A stretch of 30,456 nt of DNA, taken from positions 1-30,456 of the forward strand of contig CAJMQA010000003.1 of assembly GCA_905215395.1 (NCBI GenBank). Direction: 5' to 3'. The notes beneath the pieces were generated by a model that had not been told where the DNA came from, made no database searches, and saw nothing but the letters and a program-made list of their open reading frames with translations. Positions 24,542-30,456 of this stretch are shown one piece after another. This DNA is from an uncultured bacterium (GTDB taxonomy: Bacteria; Bacteroidota; Bacteroidia; Bacteroidales; Marinifilaceae). Made by a program: the position numbers and the translations under genes. Each line of letters begins with the position of its first letter. Within the stretch, counting starts at the first letter, position 1.

Positions 24542-25611
24542 AGATCAGTGCTTTTAGGCTGGCTTTGCAGGAAATCACCCAATTTACGGTAAACAGCCAC
24601 AAATTCACCGAACGACAATTCCGGCGAATGAATTTCGTTGACGTCTATAAAATACTCTATTTCCGTTTCTTTGTCTTCTTCCTGATGAATGCGTTTACTG
24701 ATCCAGGGCACAGTCCGGAACACAGGCTGCCTGGTATCTTCTTTTATTTCAAATACGATATCGGGTTGTGATTCTTGGGGATAGTCCGCAATGTCCCAAC
24801 GTACCTTTCTGTCCCCATTCTCACCAAATACTTTCAGGAAACCCGATATTGTATCGGCTACCCTTTGCATTTGTGCGGCAGGCATACAATACATCGAACA
24901 TTCAAAAGTTCCAAGGCTGTAATCAATGTGAAATTCATCCCCGTCTGCATACAAGCCTATACTTTTGCTGATACTGATGTAATATTCGTCATAGCTCTTC
25001 ACCTTGCATTCAAAAGGAGCTTTTTCCCTTTCGATGAACCGTCCCATCACTTTGTAGAGTTCTTCTATCTGGGGATAGAGTACGCCATAAATTTCTCCTT
25101 TGCCGATGGTCATTGCATAGGTTACGCCTTCCGCACTCATGCGTTCCATATATTCGTTGTGTTTCCGTTCTCTTTCTTTCTCATATTTAAACAACAGTCT
25201 CAGCCCCTGTTCCTCAGTAGTGAAAAATTTCCGCATCCGGTTGGTGAGCGCACTTCCTTCGGCCAGATGATAGGCTGACATGGTGAAACCGTGCAGCGTT
25301 TCCATCAACCTGGCGGCTTCCTCTCCGGATGGTTTAGCATAGGCAAGATACCACGCACAAGCCTTCTGTATTATTCCGTTATTGACAGGCCAAGGGTTTT
25401 TAAAGGTGGTAAAGAGGCGTTTCAGGCGATGGAAATTGTCACATAGTATTTCCAGCGGGTGGGGAGCGGATACATCGGTGACATATTTTTTCAGGTTCTT
25501 TTCCATTTGCCGGAAAAATGCGGATTCGGATGGAGTCTCCCCAAATTCTCTCGTTTCCGCTTTCTTTGGCATTTCATCTGCCGGAGCCGTATACTTATCT
25601 TCATTGTCCAT
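24529..25611 (-). CDS. Unknown protein of 360 residues, second gene of a coupled pair
   Basis: The product has no signal peptide or membrane segment and I recognise no domain. It is acidic at the start (MDNEDKYTAPADEMPKKAE), helical to about residue 170 (FHRLKRLFTTFKNPWPVNNG, KYEKERERKHNEYMERM), then contains a strand-rich part (YDEYYISISKSIGLYADGDEFHIDYSLGTFECSMY). It ends with IEYFIDVNEIHSPELSFGEFVAVYRKL. Its ATG shares one base with the stop of the upstream gene (TAATG), so the two are translationally coupled and probably interact. A fragment of a paralogue lies at 23177-23231. The neighbourhood (Fic, HipBA, XRE regulators, recombinase relics) makes a defence or plasmid-maintenance role conceivable but unproven. 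Confidence 0.7.
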   Translation of the reverse strand: MDNEDKYTAPADEMPKKAETREFGETPSESAFFRQMEKNLKKYVTDVSAPHPLEILCDNFHRLKRLFTTFKNPWPVNNGIIQKACAWYLAYAKPSGEEAARLMETLHGFTMSAYHLAEGSALTNRMRKFFTTEEQGLRLLFKYEKERERKHNEYMERMSAEGVTYAMTIGKGEIYGVLYPQIEELYKVMGRFIEREKAPFECKVKSYDEYYISISKSIGLYADGDEFHIDYSLGTFECSMYCMPAAQMQRVADTISGFLKVFGENGDRKVRWDIADYPQESQPDIVFEIKEDTRQPVFRTVPWISKRIHQEEDKETEIEYFIDVNEIHSPELSFGEFVAVYRKLGDFLQSQPKSTDLSSG

Positions 25612-26105
25612 TATATACCTCCTTCCTGATCAGGTTCCTGTGATGCGGGAAATGTTCCGGTATCAGCCGGGCTTAAGAGGCTGGCGAGTTGCTGCTTTAT
25701 GCTGTGGTGGTATTGCACGTACCAGGAGAGCAGTCCGTGGTAGCGTGCCAGCCGGAACAGGAAATCGGACCAGTTGGTCCATGCTTCAATCACTTGCTGC
25801 CGTTCTTTTCGCGAAAGGCCTTCTGTGCCAAGATACGAAAAACAGGCTTTTTGCAAAACCGGAATTTCCTCCGCCCACGAGCGGGTGAACAGGGTCAGCA
25901 TGTTGGTTAATTCTGTTATCCGGTCTTTGAAGGCTGCTAACTGTAGTTCATCAGATTTGGCCTTTACCAGATGCGGACACAACTGCCGGAACTGCCGCAG
26001 GTAATATTCTCTTATTTCCTGATTCTCATCGTGCAGAGATTGCTCTGCTACTTGTTGATCGTTTAAAACGACATCAACGGGTTGATTGGTTTGTTCCTGG
26101 TTCAT
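25611..26105 (-). CDS. Unknown protein of 164 residues, first gene of a coupled pair
   Basis: The product is soluble and helical, with several Trp residues (FTRSWAEEIPVLQKACFSYLG, then QQVIEAWTNWSDFLFRLARYHGLLSWYVQY). I do not recognise the family. Its start at 26105 lies near an inverted repeat and is divergent from RNA family 2 copy B (from ~26214). Its stop overlaps the start of the next gene by one base. Both members of the pair share a pattern (PxLxKACxxYL: PVLQKACFSYLG here, GIIQKACAWYLAY in the partner), hinting at distant homology between the N-terminal parts. Confidence 0.7.
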   Translation of the reverse strand: MNQEQTNQPVDVVLNDQQVAEQSLHDENQEIREYYLRQFRQLCPHLVKAKSDELQLAAFKDRITELTNMLTLFTRSWAEEIPVLQKACFSYLGTEGLSRKERQQVIEAWTNWSDFLFRLARYHGLLSWYVQYHHSIKQQLASLLSPADTGTFPASQEPDQEGGI

Positions 26106-26149
26106 GGTTTGTTAATAAATGGGTGATTTACTCTGATTCAGTTTGAAAT

Positions 26150-26172
26150 TTTGTCCGGACAGAACGGACAAA
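26150..26172. promoter_or_regulatory. Inverted repeat between the unknown pair and RNA copy B
   Basis: TTTGTCC (26150-26156) and GGACAAA (26166-26172) are complementary across 9 nt, between two divergent transcription units. A TTTG (26151 area) with 19 nt to a poor -7 match (TAGTATTT) could be the promoter of the RNA. Confidence 0.3.
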
Positions 26173-26213
26173 TAGTATTTACAGTATAGTAAATGGGAGT
26201 AAAAATAATGATG

Positions 26214-26442
26214 GCTATAAACACGAAAAGGCGTGGAATACTTCAACTATTTCGTAGTTCCGAGGGCATCGCCAAACGCCTACCGTTTACAAATAGAATC
26301 CATAATCCACGCCAAAACAGCATGAAATTATTTGTCTATTGTCTCAACGGTAAATTTTGGCTATTTTTCGAAACGAGACGCTAAAACAAAAAGTTTTCAC
26401 TAATATATCTTTCCGTGTTCCTACCTTAAGGAATACTTTTTT
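26214..26442 (+). ncRNA. Putative structured small RNA, family 2, copy B
   Basis: This aligns over its whole length with the reverse strand of 1837-2065. Stems: GGCGTGG (26230-26236) with CCACGCC (26307-26313), CTATTT (26247-26252) with AAATAG (26291-26296), and GTCTC (26341-26345) with GAGAC (26375-26379). The first and third differ from copy A but remain complementary. Identical blocks include 26260-26281 and ACAAAAAGTTTTCACT near 26388-26401. It ends at an intrinsic terminator. Reading frames across it have no protein-like character. It precedes an XRE gene on the same strand by about 150 nt. Confidence 0.62.
26415..26442 (+). terminator. Intrinsic terminator of RNA family 2, copy B
   Basis: GTGTTCC (26415-26421) pairs with GGAATAC (26430-26436), including one G-U pair, followed by six T. 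Position and direction match the terminator of copy A. Confidence 0.7.
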
Positions 26443-26528
26443 CTTTCTTTGCGAAGATATTAAAAATTTTCATGACCGCATAAAATTAATTTTTCACAAA
26501 TGTTTTATCAATCTTTCACAAAGATATA

Positions 26529-26546
26529 GTTATGGTATGTCATAAC
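26529..26546. promoter_or_regulatory. Short palindrome upstream of XRE gene
   Basis: GTTATG (26529-26534) and CATAAC (26541-26546) form a 6-bp inverted repeat with a 6-nt centre, 49 nt before the XRE start. It is a possible operator. Apart from this, 26443-26594 shows only AT-rich sequence. Confidence 0.3.
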
Positions 26547-26594
26547 AAAAGGTTTTAACAAAAATCTTTTCTTTACACATTAATTGAGTAAAAA

Positions 26595-26915
26595 ATGAAT
26601 AAGACACATACCACAATTGAAGCTTATATTATTGAAGCAGTTAGAAAAAGGAGAGAAGAATTGGGAATTAACCCGAGTAAACTGTCTTTAGAAATGGGGT
26701 TGGTACGTAATTTTATTAAATATACGGAAGATTACACCCGTGGATATAAGTATAATTCCAACCATCTTAACGAACTTGCAAAAATTCTGGATTGTAATAT
26801 TTCAGACTTCTATCCCCCGAAATACGTCGAGGAAAACTGTATAGAAGAGTACCACGAAATCCGCGAACGAAGGCGGCAGGAAATAAAGAAGGAAAAAAAG
26901 CAAGGAAAAAAATGA
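26595..26915 (+). CDS. XRE-family HTH regulator
   Basis: The product is 106 residues. The HTH lies in residues 10-70 (IIEAVRKRREELGINPSKLSLEMGLVRNFIKYTED, then LNELAKILDCNISDFYPP), and the C-terminus is a highly basic tail (RERRRQEIKKEKKQGKK). It probably binds DNA. Targets may be itself and the adjacent genes. Its stop overlaps the ATG of an ORF6N fragment by 4 bases (ATGA). It is not close in sequence to the XRE protein at 2112, although both neighbour a copy of RNA family 2 and an ORF6N gene. Confidence 0.8.
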   Translation: MNKTHTTIEAYIIEAVRKRREELGINPSKLSLEMGLVRNFIKYTEDYTRGYKYNSNHLNELAKILDCNISDFYPPKYVEENCIEEYHEIRERRRQEIKKEKKQGKK

Positions 26916-27010
26916 ATGCTTCAATGAATGATATGTTTCAGTTACAGATCATTCAGAGCAAAATATATGAGATTCATTACAACGGATTGTGTGTTAATAT
27001 TCCATACTAA
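26912..27010 (+). pseudogene. ORF6N-domain gene fragment
   Basis: This reads MNASMNDMFQLQIIQSKIYEI and then NGLCVNIPY and stop, 32 residues. The part QLQIIQSKIYEI matches LQLIQSKIYEI at the start of the ORF6N protein encoded at 827-1402. The homology ends after that, so only the N-terminus of the gene survives. The ATGA overlap with the XRE gene shows that XRE and ORF6N were once a coupled pair. Confidence 0.7.
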
Positions 27011-27015
27011 TATTC

Positions 27016-27123
27016 TTAAAACAATTCTTTTGGATTAATCTTCAAAAATTCTACATAAGGGATTCCACCGGTACCGACCAGTAATGTCTTATCCGGATGG
27101 AATTTTTTATTAAAGATACCCAT
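27016..27123 (-). CDS. Possible 35-residue small ORF or gene fragment
   Basis: The frame reads MGIFNKKFHPDKTLL, then VGTGGIPYVEFLKI and PKELF. No family is recognised and there is no sign of secretion. It could be a true small protein or the end of a decayed gene. The surrounding 27011-27277 is AT-rich and otherwise shows nothing I can name. Confidence 0.25.
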   Translation of the reverse strand: MGIFNKKFHPDKTLLVGTGGIPYVEFLKINPKELF

Positions 27124-27361
27124 TCCTTTCTTTATTTAACTTGTTTAAAATAAGGACGTTCGTGTGTATTAAAATAATTTACTCAATATTAAAGATGAAA
27201 TTACTCAAAATTATTAGATTGTCAAAATGAACTGATTTTTTATCAGATTTTTCTCCATTGATTCACTATTAAGCGGCTTGGGATCAGCTTTAAATCTTCA
27301 TAATAAACCAGCTACAATAGTCAACCGTGGTTTCACGAATAGTACGGAACGTGTTCGCCAC

Positions 27362-27499
27362 CCTGCGGATTGCCGTTGGACAAATATTTCCACAGTCCGC
27401 AAGATGCTCATACACTGCAATATATCAATGGCTCGAATATATGCGGAGCTGGGGAGCGAAAAGAAACGGGAGTCAGTAAATAAAATTTCGCAGAAATAA
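27362..27499 (+). pseudogene. Tyrosine-recombinase C-terminal relic
   Basis: The frame reads TNISTVRKMLIHCNISMARIY, then AELGSEKKRESVNKI and stop. This follows the pattern of integrase C-termini (IxTVxKMLGHxNIxTTxIYAxV..KKxSxDM). The GH has become IH, and the rest of the gene is absent. A related 40-base stretch is at 24484-24523. It marks past integration activity in this island. Confidence 0.5.
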
Positions 27500-27510
27500 G
27501 AGGAATAATG

Positions 27511-27552
27511 TTTGTAATTATGAGCAATATGAACTAATTTTGCTCATAATTA
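27511..27552 (+). promoter_or_regulatory. hipBA promoter overlapped by a 13-bp inverted-repeat operator
   Basis: TTTG (27511-27514), 20 nt, TAATTTTG (27535-27542) is a full promoter match. TAATTATGAGCAA (27515-27527) and TTGCTCATAATTA (27540-27552) are perfect inverted repeats with a 12-nt centre that cover the spacer and the -7 box. A HipB dimer bound here would block RNA polymerase, so autorepression is likely. Confidence 0.7.
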
Positions 27553-27566
27553 GATACATTACAAAA

Positions 27567-27869
27567 ATGAGAAGAGCTCTGTTACCTAGCCAACAGCGAA
27601 CCCTAATGACATTAGGGGAAAATATCAGATATGCACGTCTTCGTCGTGATCTCTCTTCGGAACAGATTGCCGAACGTGCCGGAATAGCACGAAACACACT
27701 TATCAAAATTGAAAAAGGAGATGAGGGTGTTGCTATCGGGTATTACTTCCGTGTGCTGGCTGTGCTTGGATTAGATAAAGATTTGATGTTAGTTGCAAAG
27801 GATGATGAACTGGGTCGTAAATTGCAGGATGCAAAATTAACAGTAAAGGAACGAGCTTCAAAGAAATAA
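27567..27869 (+). CDS. HipB-like XRE antitoxin
   Basis: The product is 100 residues from ATG 27567. The frame is open further upstream to a TTG at 27540, but that lies inside the -7 box and cannot be the start. The HTH covers about residues 15-70 (LGENIRYARLRRDLSSEQIAERAGIARNTLIKIEKG), with a C-terminal tail ending KLTVKERASKK. It should bind and repress its own promoter and neutralise the HipA kinase encoded 3 nt downstream. The gene pair is a classical two-gene toxin-antitoxin module. Confidence 0.85.
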   Translation: MRRALLPSQQRTLMTLGENIRYARLRRDLSSEQIAERAGIARNTLIKIEKGDEGVAIGYYFRVLAVLGLDKDLMLVAKDDELGRKLQDAKLTVKERASKK

Positions 27870-27872
27870 AAA

Positions 27873-29129
27873 ATGGCACAGAGTAAAGGTATATATGTAT
27901 ATATGGATTGGCAAGAGAGTGAATTGCCAATTCTAATGGGAGTATTGCACAGTGAGGTGTTACGTGGTAAGGAGGTGTTTTCGTTTGAGAACGCACCCGA
28001 TTGGCTAACCTACAAGCAATTCAGAGTCTTAGACCCGGATTTAGCTCATTTTTCAGGGAAACAATACTTGCCTGTTGACAAGAGTAATTTCGGAATGTTC
28101 CTCGATTCATCGCCTGACCGTTGGGGACGTATGCTGATGCGCAGACGAGAAGCAATAAATGCCCGGCTTGAACATAGACCAAACAGAGTGCTAACCGAGG
28201 CAGATTATTTGTTAGGTGTTTATGACGAAAACCGGATGGGAGCTTTACGGTTTAAGTTATCGCCCGATGGTGAGTTTATGGATAATAATAAAGCGATGGC
28301 AACACCACCGTGGACATCTATTCGTGATCTTGAATATGCTAGTCTTCAATTAGAAAAGGAGGATATGAAAGATGATGCCGAATATGCAAAGTGGCTCAAT
28401 ATGCTTGTCGTTCCAGGTTCTTCATTAGGGGGTGCCCGTCCAAAAGCCAATATTCTGGACAGTAATGACGCACTTTGGATTGCCAAATTCCCAAGCGGCC
28501 ATGACACAAAAGATATGGGAGCATGGGAAGCTGTTACGGCAGAAATGGCCAAAAAGTGCGGTATTGAAATGGCTGAGAGCCGGGCACAGAAATTCAGCAG
28601 CAGACAGCATACATTCCTCACAAAAAGGTTTGATAGAATAGGCGGCAAACGGATTCATTTCGCCTCAGCAATGACATTATTGGGCTATACCGATGGTGCT
28701 GACTCGGCAGAAGGGGTTAGCTACTTAGAGCTTGCTGAGTGGATTGCCCGAAATTGCGACAATGTGTCGCAGAATCTTGAACAGTTGTGGCGACGCATCG
28801 TTTTTAATATTGCCGTGTCCAATTGTGATGACCATCTTCGAAATCATGGATTTCTGCTCACTCCCAAAGGATGGACACTTTCCCCTGCTTATGACATTAA
28901 CCCCGATGAGCATGGCATGGGCTTAAAGCTTAACATTTCGGAAGATGACAACTCTCTGAATTTTGAATTGGCATTGAGTACTGCTGCTTATTTTGGATTA
29001 GATAGCCCAACGTCAAACAAAATAGTAAATCAAACCAAAATGGTGGTATCGACTTGGCAGCAACTTGCTACCAAATATGGAATTTCACGTTCTGAACAAG
29101 AAGATATCGCTACGGCTTTCAGGTATTAA
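27873..29129 (+). CDS. hipA: HipA-family Ser/Thr protein kinase toxin
   Basis: The product is 418 residues. It carries the N-terminal HipA domain (to about 125, with GVYDENRMGALRF), the Gly-rich loop GSSLGGARPK (182-191), the nucleotide-binding Lys205 in WIAKFPS, the catalytic segment NCDDHLRNHGF (317-327, catalytic Asp319 by alignment with E. coli HipA) and the metal-binding YDI (Asp341). All key residues are intact, so the kinase is probably active. E. coli HipA phosphorylates glutamyl-tRNA synthetase. The target here may differ. It is the last gene before the second fecR control region. Confidence 0.92.
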   Translation: MAQSKGIYVYMDWQESELPILMGVLHSEVLRGKEVFSFENAPDWLTYKQFRVLDPDLAHFSGKQYLPVDKSNFGMFLDSSPDRWGRMLMRRREAINARLEHRPNRVLTEADYLLGVYDENRMGALRFKLSPDGEFMDNNKAMATPPWTSIRDLEYASLQLEKEDMKDDAEYAKWLNMLVVPGSSLGGARPKANILDSNDALWIAKFPSGHDTKDMGAWEAVTAEMAKKCGIEMAESRAQKFSSRQHTFLTKRFDRIGGKRIHFASAMTLLGYTDGADSAEGVSYLELAEWIARNCDNVSQNLEQLWRRIVFNIAVSNCDDHLRNHGFLLTPKGWTLSPAYDINPDEHGMGLKLNISEDDNSLNFELALSTAAYFGLDSPTSNKIVNQTKMVVSTWQQLATKYGISRSEQEDIATAFRY

Positions 29130-29210
29130 AAGTATCTATAAACCCGCACTGGCAAGATTTTCAACTCTTTAGAATTTCCCTGTATTTTTTTTCAAAAAAA
29201 AGTGTATTTA

Positions 29211-29240
29211 TTTGTCATACCGATTCCGGGTTCGCGCATT
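29211..29240 (+). promoter_or_regulatory. Candidate sigma-dependent promoter of fecR (locus B)
   Basis: TTTGTCATACC (29211-29221), 14 nt, GCATT (29236-29240), identical blocks and spacing to 16528-16557. Confidence 0.45.
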
Positions 29241-29282
29241 TTAAGATAAAGGGGTGAAAAATCCTGGTTTTGCAAAAAAAAC

Positions 29283-29527
29283 GGACGTTTATTTAGTTAA
29301 ATCGAGTGAAAACAAGTTGAGTCAAGTGAAATCGGGCAGAAGCCTTGTATCCTTGATTATTCTTTCTGTCTTTTTCTTGTTTTTCACTCTCCCTATCTTT
29401 TGATTGCTAAATATTTACCACACATTTCACAAACTTCCTGTCCGGTTTTCTCAAACCTGAATCCTGATTTTACCTGATTCGATCCGACTTCATTTGTTTC
29501 CACTTTTCTTTGCGAAAATAAACGTCC
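29283..29527 (+). promoter_or_regulatory. fecR leader enclosed by inverted repeat (locus B)
   Basis: GGACGTTTATTT (29283-29294) and AAATAAACGTCC (29516-29527) are perfect complements around ~221 nt of T-rich sequence without a gene. In the aligned core, CGAACG/CGTTCG of locus A corresponds to CGGACG/CGTCC(C) here, an A-T to G-C exchange on both sides. The right arm ends 30 nt before the fecR ATG. Confidence 0.5.
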
Positions 29528-29557
29528 CCTTTTCGGATGTTGGAAATATTTGATTAT

Positions 29558-30456
29558 ATGCGTGATAGATTTAATAAACTCATAGAGGACTTAAAAGCTG
29601 TATTGGCTGGAAAAGCTTCCGAAACAGAGGTGAAACAGCTTTATAATGAGATGGATGCTTCTGAATTACAACAGATTCTGGACAATTGCCGGGATGAGGA
29701 TTATTTGTCCCGGAAATGGGAAACTTATCGGCGGTATTCCCCGGAAGATGCTTACAGGCAATTTGCGGGGCGCGTAAAGCCACATGCGTTCCGGATAAAA
29801 ATGATCCGGATTTGCGCGGCTGCTTCGGTGGTATTGACGGTTGGTATCGGGATCTGGTGGTTGGCGAAACCTGAAGCTGTACAACCTGTCATTGTTGAGA
29901 ATAGGTTGATAGAGCCGGGTACAAAAAAGGCACTGTTGAAGCTGGCTGATGGAAGTACGATAGATGTGACGGGTGATTCTATGCGTATCGAAAAGGAGGA
30001 AGGGGTCCGGATAGCCTATACTGACGGAGGGATATCCTATCAGACAAAAAAAGAAATAAAGGAACTGGTATACAATGAGCTGATTGTTCCTGTTGCCGGA
30101 GAGTGTTTTATTACGCTGGACGACGGCACGAAGGTATGGGTGAATTCCGATTCGAAGTTAAAATATCCGGTGAAGTTTGTCGGGGAGAATAGGGAGGTGT
30201 TTCTGGAAGGTGAAGCCTATTTCGAGGTGCAGAAAGATGGAAAGCCGTTTATTGTGAATACTTCTATGGGGAATGTAAATGTATTGGGAACTGTTTTTGA
30301 TGTGAAGGCTTACCAGGAAGAAAAAACGGTCTATACAACTCTGGTGTCTGGCCGGGTCCGGTTTCAGGGACAGCAGACCGTTACCCTGGAACCGGGTGAG
30401 CAAGCTGTTGCTTTTGCTGACGGAAAGGTGGAAAAACGCGTGGTGGATTTGACGGA
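29558..30456 (+). CDS. FecR-family anti-sigma factor, 3' end outside window
   Basis: The frame starts with ATG-CGT-GAT-AGA at 29558 and is open to the window end (299 codons seen). It is a clear paralogue of the FecR at 16853. It has a cytoplasmic N-terminus (ELQQILDNCRDEDYLSRKWE), one membrane segment near residues 88-104 (ICAAASVVLTVGIGIWW) and the FecR domain (YNELIVPVAGECFITLDDG, then VFLEGEAYFEVQKDGKPFIVN and VLGTVFDVKAY). The C-terminal DUF4974-like domain should follow outside. No sigma gene precedes it; hipA does. Most likely it governs a further SusCD locus to the right, with the sigma gene displaced or lost. Confidence 0.93.
   Translation, partial: MRDRFNKLIEDLKAVLAGKASETEVKQLYNEMDASELQQILDNCRDEDYLSRKWETYRRYSPEDAYRQFAGRVKPHAFRIKMIRICAAASVVLTVGIGIWWLAKPEAVQPVIVENRLIEPGTKKALLKLADGSTIDVTGDSMRIEKEEGVRIAYTDGGISYQTKKEIKELVYNELIVPVAGECFITLDDGTKVWVNSDSKLKYPVKFVGENREVFLEGEAYFEVQKDGKPFIVNTSMGNVNVLGTVFDVKAYQEEKTVYTTLVSGRVRFQGQQTVTLEPGEQAVAFADGKVEKRVVDLT

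Noticed and set aside
24775..25278. 167-residue plus-strand frame
   Set aside because: It is antisense to the coupled unknown gene, which has the better start, the stop-start coupling and a paralogous fragment.
1837..26442. The two RNA family 2 copies as ends of one large inverted mobile element
   Set aside because: The interval is mostly core genes (engB, xseAB, tdk); dispersed copies of a small element are a simpler explanation.
26193..26545. Two overlapping 62-63-residue frames
   Set aside because: They overlap RNA family 2 copy B, whose conservation with copy A follows stems, not codons; neither frame is kept in copy A.
1..30456. CRISPR arrays, rRNA or tRNA genes
   Set aside because: No regularly spaced short direct repeats and no recognisable rRNA or tRNA sequence were found on either strand by reading.

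Overview
The window looks like a chromosome segment of a gut-type Bacteroidales bacterium. It has two SusC/SusD outer-membrane uptake loci, an ECF sigma/FecR pair, and promoters of the Bacteroidetes form TTTG-N19/20-TAnnTTTG. A closer taxon cannot be fixed from the sequence alone. Odoribacteraceae-like is only a guess.

Layout. (1) 1-2.4 kb is an AT-rich accessory stretch. It holds the tail of a PDDEXK (DUF1016-type) nuclease, a relic of a type I restriction specificity subunit, an ORF6N-domain gene flanked by two direct copies of a putative small RNA (family 1), a second putative small RNA (family 2) with an intrinsic terminator, and a tiny XRE regulator behind a 20-bp perfect inverted repeat. 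(2) 2.5-9.3 kb holds two tandem paralogous unknown genes and then an operon of susC-like (no STN domain), susD-like, a fasciclin-domain lipoprotein and another lipoprotein, closed by a strong terminator. (3) 9.4-15.8 kb is ordinary core DNA: rmuC, then the run engB / MORN-repeat protein / xseA / xseB / PBP4-type dacB, then tdk. (4) 15.8-23.1 kb is a sigma-regulated uptake locus: ECF sigma, FecR anti-sigma, STN-containing SusC and SusD, closed by a terminator. (5) 23.2-29.1 kb is an accessory island: Fic AMP-transferase, a coupled pair of unknown genes, a second inverted copy of the family 2 RNA, a second XRE regulator fused by overlap to an ORF6N fragment, tyrosine-recombinase relics and a hipBA module with a clear operator. 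(6) 29.1-30.5 kb is the control region and first 299 codons of a second FecR, cut by the window end. No sigma gene lies in front of it.

How the parts work together. In region 4 the STN domain of SusC, FecR and the ECF sigma should form a trans-envelope relay that switches the uptake genes on when substrate is bound. The two fecR upstream regions share a two-block promoter-like signature with identical 14-nt spacing, then a ~200-nt leader enclosed by an inverted repeat with a compensatory change. The two susC genes share a 5'-leader hairpin of the same architecture but different sequence. The most novel-looking material is non-coding: the two RNA families, whose stems are supported by complementary changes between copies or by long self-complementarity, and which sit with ORF6N and XRE genes at both ends of the window.
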